Translations under genes and position numbers: made by a program
Origin: Candidatus Poribacteria bacterium
Lineage (GTDB): Bacteria; Poribacteria; WGA-4E; WGA-3G
NCBI GenBank assembly: GCA_007571355.1
Contig: RKRO01000107.1
Location: 1-7,135, forward strand
Direction: 5' to 3'
DNA length: 7,135 bases
Notes under the pieces: generated by a model
Seen by the model: only the letters and a program-made list of their open reading frames with translations
Database searches by the model: none
Told to the model about the DNA's origin: nothing
Part shown: positions 1 through 5,866 of the stretch, piece by piece
How the letters are laid out: each line of letters starts with the position of its first letter
Numbering within the stretch: position 1 is the stretch's first letter

Positions 1-1
1 A

Positions 2-475
2 GAGGTAGCAAAGGACCTCTGCCAAGAGGCTTTTCTAAAGGCGTTCAAAGCACTTCCGAAGTTCAAAGGCGGCTCAGCGTTTTATAGTTGGATCTACCGG
101 ATTGCCATTAATTGCAGCATCGATTTTCAACGTCAGCGTAAACGAGGCAAGGTTTTTCCGTTTGAAGAGTTATTTGCTGAAGATGAGAATGTACGAAATG
201 TAGCAGACCCGCACCCGTCTCCTGATAAAGCCCTTGAGGAGAAAGAACTCGGACGTATTATTCGAAAGGCGGTGAAGAAACTCCCGCCGGGTCAGCGGCG
301 TGTTTTTAATCTGCGCCACCGAAATGAACTTGCAATCAAAGATATTGCTGCGCTCTTAAACAGATCGGAAGGCACGATCAAGGCACACTTGCACCATGCG
401 CACCGCCAACTTCGAGGCATGCTGCTTCCATACCTGCAAAATAAACCGCTGGAGTGGAACGGAGAAACACAGTAG
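2..475 (+). CDS. ECF-type RNA polymerase sigma factor (5' truncated by window edge)
   Basis: This frame is open from the left edge and ends at TAG 473-475, giving 157 visible residues; the start lies outside the window. Residues 1-47 match sigma-70 region 2 (core promoter and -10 recognition), with the DLCQEAFLKAF helix, FKGGSAFYSWIYRIA and the NCSIDFQRQRKR basic end. A variable acidic linker follows at about 50-80. Residues 83-138 match region 4, the -35-binding helix-turn-helix, with LPPGQRRVFNLRH, KDIAALLNRSEGTIKAHLHHAHRQLR. The short tail ends in PLEWNGETQ. The protein would bind core RNA polymerase and redirect it to a small regulon. No anti-sigma gene follows: the next gene is comEC after about 180 bp, so any regulator would lie upstream and out of view. 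Family assignment is firm; the exact ECF group and the regulon are unknown. Confidence 0.93.
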   Translation, partial: EVAKDLCQEAFLKAFKALPKFKGGSAFYSWIYRIAINCSIDFQRQRKRGKVFPFEELFAEDENVRNVADPHPSPDKALEEKELGRIIRKAVKKLPPGQRRVFNLRHRNELAIKDIAALLNRSEGTIKAHLHHAHRQLRGMLLPYLQNKPLEWNGETQ

Positions 476-498
476 AGCGGGATTTTCATTTTCCCGCT
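476..498 (+). terminator. Hairpin right after the sigma factor stop, possible terminator
   Basis: Seven-base perfect arms, AGCGGGA at 476-482 and TCCCGCT at 492-498, enclose a 9-nt T-rich loop and start one base after the stop codon. The position suits a terminator or 3'-end stabiliser. No U-tract follows, so Rho-independent termination is uncertain. Confidence 0.4.
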
Positions 499-503
499 TC
501 ATT

Positions 504-583
504 GCAGGCAGGGCTTGTAACCCTGCCCTATCCGCAAAACCATTCTCCCCCTTTGCAGGCGAGGCAGGCAACTGTGCCCTATT
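504..583 (+). repeat. Two diverged copies of a palindromic intergenic repeat
   Basis: Copies at about 504-532 and 555-583 both start GCAGGC and end TGCCCTAT, with a 22-bp spacer. The first contains a perfect stem, GGCAGGG 507-513 with CCCTGCC 521-527 and a 7-nt loop. The second keeps only a 4-bp version (563-566 with 575-578). This resembles a REP-like dispersed element; that it is repeated elsewhere in the genome is inference. Confidence 0.55.
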
Positions 584-607
584 TAAGATGGTTTTTTTTA
601 AGAATAC

Positions 608-616
608 TGATATAAT
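608..616 (+). promoter_or_regulatory. Extended -10 promoter candidate for comEC
   Basis: TGATATAAT at 608-616 is a perfect extended -10 (TGn followed by TATAAT at 611-616). No good -35 box lies 16-18 bp upstream; instead there is a T8 run at 592-599. Extended -10 promoters can work without a -35. Transcription would start near 623, giving a leader of about 30 nt before the comEC ATG. Confidence 0.6.
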
Positions 617-654
617 AGCGGGACGTTCTAAGCACAATCGTGTATTGAAGGCAG

Positions 655-3081
655 ATGAAGTTCAAACCGCGTCCCGCACTCTATTTTCTTCTCCCGTATC
701 TACTGGGTGTCATCGTAGGCAGGTGGTTAGCTGTTCCATCGTTATGGCTATGGCTCTCTGCCCTCCTCTGTTTAATCGGTAGTGTCGCGACCCGGCACCA
801 AACGCGCTATCTCTGCTACGGATTGCTTCATCTCGCCGTTTTTACTGGCGGCATGCTCCGTCTGGAAACCGCCTCACATTCACCAATCTCCGCGCACTTT
901 TACAACCAGCCGGTGAGTTTCTCTGGCACCACCACATATCAACCCGAACGCGGCGAAACATGGGATGCATGTTATGCCACCGGCGAACTTCAACTGCTGT
1001 CGGATCCAACGCAGGCGGTGTCGGCGAAATTTCTCATCAGGTTTCAAAAGTTAATGCCGCTTCGCTACGGCAGACAGATAACCCTCACGGGCGTTCTGCA
1101 GCAACCGCAAGGCAGACGGAATCCCGGGGGGTTCGACTACCGGGCTTACCTTGCCCGGCAGGGCATCGTCGGCATCATTGATGCCAAGGGATTGCTACGG
1201 ATAGGCGAACAGGGCGGATCTCTGCCTTTAAGTTGGATAGAAGCACTCCGGATTCGGACAGAACGTGTCATTGACCATATCTACACCACATCTGGGGCAG
1301 TAGAACCCTCATTGCATGCGCAGCTGCTCAAAGGTATCTTGCTCAGCAAACGGAGCGATCTCCCAACAGAGACGCTGGACATCTTCCGAAACAGTGGCAC
1401 CTTTCATGTGCTCGCTGTGTCCGGTTTGCACGTTGGGCTTGTTGCGATGTTCTGCTATTTCGGATTCTCGCTCTTTCGGTTACCACAGAAGATGCTTTGT
1501 CTATTAACCATCGCAGCAGTGCTGATGTATGCCTGCCTCATCGGTTTCCGGCCTTCCGTCTTCCGTGCCTCGCTGATGACGATCCTCTTTCTTTTCGCAA
1601 CGCTTATTGACCGGGATACCGATCTCTTCAATCTGTTAGCCTTTGCGGCGTTAGTGCTGCTGCTCTTGAATCCGCTGCAGATATGGGATGTCGGCTTCCA
1701 ACTCTCTTTCGTTGCTGTCGCTGCGATCGTCTATTTCGTCCCGAAAATGGAGCAACCGCTGCAGCAGTTGTGGGAAAATCAAGGGGATTCACCTTCACTG
1801 GGTGATGGCCCCGTTCCGACGAGCCTCAGGAACACCGTGGTTAAATGGCTCGTACTCTCTTATCTGGTAACCCTTGCCGCACAAATCGGGACAACCCCGC
1901 TGATCGCCTATCACTTTTTCCGAACATACCCGCTGGGTCTCATCGTGGGACCGTTTGCTGTCGGACTCGTCTCGTTGATCGTCGCTGTCGGTATGGTGTC
2001 GGTCTGCGTCGGTTTTGTCTGGCTTCCGTTTGCGAAACTGATTGCCCTCCTTAACCACGCGATTATCTCTGTTTTCTTGGCGCTGATTGGCATGTTTGGA
2101 CAGACATGGGGGATCGTGAAACTAACCCCGCCAACGTTTGGAGTCTTCGTCCTCTACATCGCCTTCTTTTTGGGAATCGCGCATTGGCGGCTCACAAGCC
2201 TCATCGGATTGACCGCCTTGGCAATCTGGGTCTGGGATACCGCATTCAACGAAAAAGGCAAATTGCTGGAAGTGGTCACGCTCGACGTCGGACAAGGCGA
2301 TGCAGCGTTCGTCCGGTTCCCTGACGATCGAACAATGTTGGTTGACGGCGGTATCCAGCGATCCTATTACGACGCTAAAAAGCAGAGACTCGTCGATTAT
2401 GATGTCGGGAAACGGGTGATTGAACCTTACCTCGATTTTCGAGGCATCCGGAAACTTGACATGGTGGTCTTGACGCATCCGGACATCGACCACGGCGGCG
2501 GACTCGCTTATATCCTACAGAATTTTAAAATTGGACGTGTCCTCGGTATCTCCGACCTACCGATCGATTCACAGACGCATCGGCGACTCCACGCGATTGT
2601 AAACACAGACAGCATCCCGTACGCGTTTCCGGACGCTGGCGAAATCGAACTCACACCGACCGCTACATTGAACCTCTTACATCCGATAGATGCCGAGTCC
2701 GCCAACCTGCTGGATCAGGACAGGAACGACGATTCCCTTGTGATAAAGTTGACATATCGCGACGTTGACATCTTATTCACAGGCGACATCGGTAAGAAGG
2801 CGGAGGCCCGGCTCATCGCGGCTGGCATGGATCTCCGTTCGGAGATTTTGAAGGTACCGCATCACGGGAGCCGCACATCAAGCACTGCCCCGTTTATCGA
2901 CGCCGTCCAGCCACAGTATGCGATCTTCTCACTCGGACAAAATAGCCGCTATCAATTTCCGCATGCGGATGTCGTCGCGCGGTACCAAGAACGCGGGTGT
3001 GTCTTACTTCGCACAGATGAAGCCGCGGCAATTACACTCCGTACCGATGGGAAACGGGGGTGGATAGATGGATTAAAGTGA
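655..3081 (+). CDS. comEC: ComEC/Rec2 family DNA internalization protein
   Basis: This 808-residue inner-membrane protein should form the channel that passes single-stranded DNA into the cytosol during natural transformation. Domains in order: N-terminal membrane helices (about 8-65); a DUF4131/OB-like segment (about 70-185) carrying the NPGGFDYRAYLARQGI signature at 156-171; the competence membrane domain (about 220-530), with many hydrophobic helices and the hallmark HVLAVSGLHVGLV from 251; and a C-terminal metallo-beta-lactamase-like domain (about 538-800). The last keeps DVGQGDA 544-550, HPDIDH 608-613, TGD 709-711 and PHHGS 735-739, so nuclease-type metal ligands look intact. Length is normal for the three-domain form. 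ATG 655 is the first ATG after an upstream in-frame stop; GAAGG at 647-651 is an SD placed rather close (3 nt). No comEA or pilus genes are visible. A role in transformation is known for the family, but competence of this organism is inference. Confidence 0.95.
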   Translation: MKFKPRPALYFLLPYLLGVIVGRWLAVPSLWLWLSALLCLIGSVATRHQTRYLCYGLLHLAVFTGGMLRLETASHSPISAHFYNQPVSFSGTTTYQPERGETWDACYATGELQLLSDPTQAVSAKFLIRFQKLMPLRYGRQITLTGVLQQPQGRRNPGGFDYRAYLARQGIVGIIDAKGLLRIGEQGGSLPLSWIEALRIRTERVIDHIYTTSGAVEPSLHAQLLKGILLSKRSDLPTETLDIFRNSGTFHVLAVSGLHVGLVAMFCYFGFSLFRLPQKMLCLLTIAAVLMYACLIGFRPSVFRASLMTILFLFATLIDRDTDLFNLLAFAALVLLLLNPLQIWDVGFQLSFVAVAAIVYFVPKMEQPLQQLWENQGDSPSLGDGPVPTSLRNTVVKWLVLSYLVTLAAQIGTTPLIAYHFFRTYPLGLIVGPFAVGLVSLIVAVGMVSVCVGFVWLPFAKLIALLNHAIISVFLALIGMFGQTWGIVKLTPPTFGVFVLYIAFFLGIAHWRLTSLIGLTALAIWVWDTAFNEKGKLLEVVTLDVGQGDAAFVRFPDDRTMLVDGGIQRSYYDAKKQRLVDYDVGKRVIEPYLDFRGIRKLDMVVLTHPDIDHGGGLAYILQNFKIGRVLGISDLPIDSQTHRRLHAIVNTDSIPYAFPDAGEIELTPTATLNLLHPIDAESANLLDQDRNDDSLVIKLTYRDVDILFTGDIGKKAEARLIAAGMDLRSEILKVPHHGSRTSSTAPFIDAVQPQYAIFSLGQNSRYQFPHADVVARYQERGCVLLRTDEAAAITLRTDGKRGWIDGLK

Positions 3082-4164
3082 GGGCGCGATCGCAATGCGA
3101 AGCGCGTCCCGACGCTTCGCTGCTGCGAAAGCAGCGTTGATATCCCCTAACCCATACGTCTCCCCAATCAGAGAGTCAAAGGGGTAGTGCCCCCGGCTCT
3201 CTTCAATGAAGCGGAGCGAGTCACCAAGAGCAATGTAATGGTAGTTGTGGACACCTCGGAGTGTCACACATTTTCTAACAAGGTGATCCGCATCAACAGA
3301 AATATGTGCATTCGGATAGACGTAGCCGAGCGTCAAACACCGTCCACCGACCGCTGACCACGCAATGAGGCTCGGCAATCCACTTGTCACACCGCTAACC
3401 TCCACACCGAGATCAGTACCCCGTCCGTTCGTCAACGCTTTTAACGCCTCATCAATTTCGCCAACAGACAGTTTAGCCGGGTTGAAGGTGTGCGTCGCAC
3501 CGAAACGTTTGGCAGTCTGCAAACGTGCCTCGTTGATGTCTACCACAGCAACGATATCATAGGCCTGCTTTCGCAAATAGCACGCTGCATAGATGCCTAA
3601 CATACCTGCCCCGTGGATGACCGCTGCCTCGTTAGGGTATGTCCCGATAGTCTTCAAGCCATTTACAACAGTGGCAAGCGCGCAGTTGATCGGCACAACT
3701 GCTTTGTCCGTTAGAGCGTCGGGGATGTGGTAGATGGCTGTGCCTGGACGGAGCAGGATATGTGTGGCGAACCCACCCGATAACGTTGTGGCACCTTCAC
3801 TCCGCGCATGTCCATATTTGAAAAGCCTATCGCATTTCTGTGGGAGATGTCTGTCCGTACAATAGGCGCATGTGCCACACGAAGCCATGAGACTCCATGT
3901 GACGCGGTCTCCTTCACGAAGCAGTTCGCCGGTGACCGAGCGGTGCTGTGTGGGGGCTGCGATTGTACCCACGGCTTCATGTCCAAGCACACACGGTGTA
4001 GGCGCATCCCGGCGACCGGACACGGTATGGAGGTCTGACCCGCAGATGGTGGCAAGCGAGACGCGAACAAGCGTGTCCTCTGGCGTTACTATTACAGGCA
4101 CTTCGCGGATTTCAAAAGGTCTCTCTGTCCCGTGGAATCGAGAAATCTGGGCTGATATTTGCAT
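3073..4164 (-). CDS. Zinc-dependent medium-chain alcohol dehydrogenase family protein
   Basis: This is a 363-residue MDR-family oxidoreductase, expected to oxidise an alcohol or polyol with NAD in the cytosol. The N-terminal GroES-like domain carries catalytic zinc ligands C41 (CGSDLH 41-46), H62-E63 (GHE 61-63) and probably C161. The structural zinc lobe has C96, C99, C102 and C111. The Rossmann domain shows GAGMLG at 185-190, and D209 at the end of the second strand favours NAD over NADP. Residues around 41-70 (the TVSGRR and GHEAVG stretch) resemble the subgroup annotated as phosphonate-associated alcohol dehydrogenase, but no phosphonate genes lie nearby, so the substrate is open. ATG 4162-4164 is supported by an AAGGAAGA SD (reverse of 4172-4179) spaced 7 nt. 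The gene is convergent with comEC; their ends overlap by 9 bp (3073-3081). Confidence 0.92.
   Translation of the reverse strand: MQISAQISRFHGTERPFEIREVPVIVTPEDTLVRVSLATICGSDLHTVSGRRDAPTPCVLGHEAVGTIAAPTQHRSVTGELLREGDRVTWSLMASCGTCAYCTDRHLPQKCDRLFKYGHARSEGATTLSGGFATHILLRPGTAIYHIPDALTDKAVVPINCALATVVNGLKTIGTYPNEAAVIHGAGMLGIYAACYLRKQAYDIVAVVDINEARLQTAKRFGATHTFNPAKLSVGEIDEALKALTNGRGTDLGVEVSGVTSGLPSLIAWSAVGGRCLTLGYVYPNAHISVDADHLVRKCVTLRGVHNYHYIALGDSLRFIEESRGHYPFDSLIGETYGLGDINAAFAAAKRRDALRIAIAPSL
3097..3135. terminator. Tandem GC-rich hairpins at the convergent gene junction
   Basis: Two perfect stems sit 16 and 41 nt past the comEC stop. The first is GCGAAGCG 3097-3104 with CGCTTCGC 3113-3120 (8-nt loop). 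The second is GCTGC 3122-3126 with GCAGC 3131-3135 around a GAAA tetraloop. They lie inside the last codons of the opposing dehydrogenase gene. They could slow polymerase or protect the comEC mRNA end, but no U-tract follows on either strand, and codon content could create them by chance. Confidence 0.3.
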
Positions 4165-4171
4165 GAAACGG

Positions 4172-4179
4172 TCTTCCTT
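4172..4179 (-). promoter_or_regulatory. Ribosome binding site of the alcohol dehydrogenase gene
   Basis: AAGGAAGA on the minus strand lies 7 nt before the ATG at 4164 and fixes the start. Confidence 0.7.
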
Positions 4180-4203
4180 GAAAGATCGGTTTAAGTCCCT
4201 TCA

Positions 4204-4232
4204 AGTATGCCATTTTTGATCTGTTATGTCAA
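4204..4232 (-). promoter_or_regulatory. Sigma-70-like promoter for the alcohol dehydrogenase gene
   Basis: Read on the minus strand, a perfect -35 TTGACA (4232-4227) is followed by a 17-bp spacer and CATACT (4209-4204; 4 of 6 matches to TATAAT). Transcription would start near 4197, giving a leader of about 33 nt that contains the SD. Confidence 0.6.
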
Positions 4233-4273
4233 CACAATTGCGGTTTCATTTACCCCCATTTTCTTTTTAGGTT

Positions 4274-4310
4274 AAAAAAAATATTTTTTTTGAGGATTTT
4301 TCTAAAAATC
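4274..4310. repeat. A/T-rich palindrome pair in the non-coding gap 4200-4581
   Basis: Positions 4274-4291 read A8-TA-T8, a perfect 18-bp palindrome. Directly after it, GATTTTT 4295-4301 and AAAAATC 4304-4310 form a second 7-bp palindrome with a 2-bp centre. Phased A-tracts of this kind bend DNA and often sit upstream of promoters. No gene is visible between 4200 and 4581; a possible -10-like TATATA occurs at 4319-4324 without a convincing -35. Confidence 0.6.
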
Positions 4311-4333
4311 GCGTTACTTATATATGAGAGGCC

Positions 4334-4415
4334 TTTGGACAGTTTCTAATTCCACGTCACAGATACAGCATAGCCTTTGCAGAACACAACGCTCACGCAA
4401 CAAGAACTGTCCAAA
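4334..4415. repeat. 11-bp perfect inverted repeat spanning 82 bp
   Basis: TTTGGACAGTT at 4334-4344 is exactly inverted as AACTGTCCAAA at 4405-4415, with 60 bp between. The interior has no ORF. It could be the ends of a very small non-autonomous element, a paired regulator site, or an RNA stem upstream of the sigma-like gene. Flanking direct duplications were not evident. Confidence 0.55.
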
Positions 4416-4427
4416 CGATAGTATTAG

Positions 4428-4537
4428 TTAACGAACGTGAATCGTAGCACAAACTTCATAGTTTGTGCAGGATAAAACCTCAATGAACAGTGGACGCTAC
4501 ATACCTCCAACATTTATCAAACTCACGTTATCGTTAA
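4428..4537. repeat. Nested inverted repeat upstream of the second sigma factor
   Basis: TTAACGAACGTGA at 4428-4440 is inverted at 4523-4537 (TCACGTTATCGTTAA) with a 2-bp bulge. Inside it lies a perfect palindrome: GCACAAACT 4447-4455, TCAT loop, AGTTTGTGC 4460-4468. A transcript from this region could fold into a long arm just before the sigma-like ORF start at 4582. Confidence 0.45.
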
Positions 4538-4692
4538 TAACAGGTATCATACATATCAGTCTAATTGTGAAAGAAGTAGGAATGATACAGAGAGATGATG
4601 CTGAATTAATTCAGTAATTCAGAGAGACAAGATCAGAAGCAGATTTCAGGAATATTGTTCAAAAGTACGAACACTCAATTTTCAATTATGCC

Positions 4693-5103
4693 TTGGAGTT
4701 GCTGAAAAATCATGAGGATGCCGAAGAAGTGACGAACGACACTTTCAACAAGGCTTTCCACAAGATAGATAGCCTTCGGCATGAAAATTTGCGAAACTGG
4801 TTGCGGTACATCGCCCGAAATCTTTGCAATGCCAGGTTCAGACAGAGAACCAACCAGGTTAAGCGATACGGCTATCAGCGATCTTTTGAGGGGCTGTCTG
4901 TAGAAGTCCTCGAAACCCTGTCGATACAAGTTCATCAGCAGAGCAGGGAGGACAGAACCAGAAACGAGCAGGTAGAATCCCTGCAACGTCTCATCCAGCT
5001 GCTGCTGAATAGGGACCGATGGGTGATGCAGCTCCACTATTTTGATGGACACACAAAAGGAGATCGTGGCCCTAACGGATGCAGCCTCTTTAAAGGCGGT
5101 TGA
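4693..5103 (+). CDS. Sigma region 2 fragment of the broken sigma factor
   Basis: This is the part of the interrupted sigma gene that stays open in frame 1. The frame is open from 4618, just after the in-frame TAA, but has no ATG; the first usual start is TTG 4693, which would cut off the first helix of region 2. It keeps HEDAEEVTNDTFNKAFHKI and the aromatic/basic NWLRYIARNLCNARFRQR, then the start of region 4 (LNRDRWVMQLHYFDGHT). After about 5055 it runs out of frame into unrelated residues and stops at 5103. If made, it could bind core polymerase but lacks a -35-binding domain. Expression as a separate protein is doubtful. Confidence 0.45.
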   Translation: MELLKNHEDAEEVTNDTFNKAFHKIDSLRHENLRNWLRYIARNLCNARFRQRTNQVKRYGYQRSFEGLSVEVLETLSIQVHQQSREDRTRNEQVESLQRLIQLLLNRDRWVMQLHYFDGHTKGDRGPNGCSLFKGG

Positions 5104-5383
5104 ACGACGAATCGCCCGGGCACGTCAGTTGTTGCGATCCATCGTCCCGCAGTTAGAAACGTTGCTCACCCGCATTCCGAAGCAGCAGGACCGCGCGATC
5201 ATGGAACGGTATCTGATAGATTTTGACACACCCGCTGAAATTGCAGATGCTTCAGGTACCTCGCCTCAGAACGTGCGCCAACGTTTGGAAGGGGTGATGA
5301 AATTATGGAAACAGAGGTTCGGGAATCAAGATGCCGAGGATTCCACCGACTCCAAAGATAAAAAAACACTTAACAAATGTTAA
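5045..5383 (+). CDS. Tandem helix-turn-helix (region 4-like) C-terminal fragment
   Basis: This frame-2 fragment carries the second half of the interrupted sigma gene. Its first ATG is 5045 without a good SD; GTG 5066 has AAAGGAG at 5056-5062 but only 3 nt away. The first helix-turn-helix (KEIVALTDAASLKAVERRIARARQLL) completes the region 4 begun in the other frame. The second (TPAEIADASGTSPQNVRQRLEGVMKLWKQRF) is preceded by its own IPKQQDRAIMERYL helix, just as in a full region 4. The tail is acidic then lysine-rich. It probably is not an independent gene but the displaced end of the sigma factor. Confidence 0.45.
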   Translation: MDTQKEIVALTDAASLKAVERRIARARQLLRSIVPQLETLLTRIPKQQDRAIMERYLIDFDTPAEIADASGTSPQNVRQRLEGVMKLWKQRFGNQDAEDSTDSKDKKTLNKC

Positions 5384-5385
5384 GT
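5361..5385 (-). terminator. Possible minus-strand terminator at the end of the sigma pseudogene
   Basis: ACTTAACA 5368-5375 and TGTTAAGT 5378-5385 form a palindrome across the sigma stop codon. On the minus strand it is followed by GTTTTTTT (5367-5361 and on), the layout of an intrinsic terminator, which could end transcripts running left from the oxidoreductase gene. The stem is AT-rich and therefore weak. Confidence 0.35.
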
Positions 5386-5599
5386 TAGGGGGGGGGTGAA
5401 ATCCTTCCGGTTAGATCTATTATTTATTTTCTGAAAGCAAAGGCTTCACGGTGAGCACCGAGTACCCCTGTCGAACAAACTTTATAGTTTGTGTGCTATG
5501 GGCGCAAACTATCGTAAAGCCCATAAGAATTTCCCCTGCTTGCGTTTTCCCCCCGCTTGCAGGGGGGTAGGGGGGTATCTTCCTATCGGATGTTACGAT
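5384..5599. repeat. Repeat-rich non-coding segment with three hairpins
   Basis: No credible gene lies between 5384 and 5866. This part holds a G9 run (5388-5396), then ACAAACT 5475-5481 / AGTTTGT 5486-5492 around TTAT, a relative of the palindrome at 4447-4468. Next comes TATGGGC 5497-5503 / GCCCATA 5519-5525 with a 15-nt loop, and C6 5549-5554 / G6 5562-5567 around GCTTGCA. A further G6 follows at about 5570-5575. ORFs crossing here are repeat translations (YPPASGG-like) and not genes. Confidence 0.6.
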
Positions 5600-5737
5600 A
5601 ATAACGCCAATTTGAAAAAAATAGGAGCGGTTTCCCCAGCAGCCGCATATCCGCCAAAAAAGCAAGAGATTCCCCGAAAAGCGGCGATTTTTAGAAGAGC
5701 AACCCCCCTTGATCCTCCCTTATCAGGGGGGAGGACG
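5600..5737. repeat. Long direct repeat, copy 1
   Basis: This 138-bp block matches 6994-7130 with 11 substitutions and one single-base length change by hand alignment (about 91 percent identity). It runs from AATAACGCCA to a C-rich/G-rich hairpin (CCCCCCTTGAT 5703-5713 against ATCAGGGGGG 5722-5731). It lies 130 bp beyond the stop of the oxidoreductase gene. Confidence 0.9.
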
Positions 5738-5866
5738 ACTATCAGCGGAACAGGTGATGAATCGCCCTACGACGACCTCGCCCGTTTGTGGTAGGGAAAC
5801 CATTGATTGCACGTCAATTACCGAAATATTTTATTAACTTCACGAAACCGGCCTGCAGTATCCGAA
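5738..5866. other. Short non-coding stretch after the oxidoreductase stop
   Basis: No ORF of interest. A weak stem CCCTAC 5765-5770 / GTAGGG 5791-5796 with a 20-nt loop lies about 70 nt past the minus-strand stop. No U-tract is attached. Confidence 0.35.

Larger units (their letters stand above)
4582..5383 (+). pseudogene. Broken sigma-70 family factor with tandem region-4 domains
   Basis: ATG 4582 reads MIQRDDAELIQ, a typical sigma factor N-terminus, then meets TAA 4615-4617 and continues in the same frame with FRETRSEADFRNIVQKYEH and a clear region 2 (NHEDAEEVTNDTFNKAF, NWLRYIARNLCNARFRQR) to about 4860. Near 5053-5058 the homology moves from frame 1 to frame 2: LHYFDGHT continues as QKEIVALTDAASLKAVERR only in the other frame. 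Restoring one AC unit in the ACACACAAAAG tract would give an uninterrupted region 4 (about 4981-5140). A second region-4-like helix-turn-helix follows at 5162-5320 (IPKQQDRAIMERYL, TPAEIADASGTSPQNVRQRL), then a charged tail to TAA 5381-5383. A pseudogene is the simplest reading; sequencing error or recoding are alternatives. An AAAGAAG at 4570-4576 is a weak SD. Confidence 0.7.

Noticed and set aside
396..782. 128-codon frame overlapping the first sigma gene and comEC start
   Set aside because: It overlaps two genes with clear families and crosses the intergenic repeats; composition is that of an out-of-frame shadow.
2122..2493. 123-codon minus-strand frame inside comEC
   Set aside because: It is antisense to the ComEC beta-lactamase-like domain, a typical high-GC shadow.
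3711..4219. Frames of 76-119 codons inside the alcohol dehydrogenase gene
   Set aside because: The dehydrogenase frame carries all the zinc and NAD motifs; the others are shadows.
4675..5052. 125-codon minus-strand frame opposite the sigma pseudogene
   Set aside because: It is antisense to a region with clear sigma region 2 homology and has no family features of its own.
5549..5575. Regular C-run/G-run pattern as a CRISPR or quadruplex array
   Set aside because: There are only a few G6 runs without regular spacing or spacer-repeat units; a hairpin explains most of it.
5420..5794. Open frames on both strands across the repeat block (5420-5665 minus, 5489-5794 plus)
   Set aside because: They translate C/G-run repeats and hairpins, have no recognisable domain and no SD.
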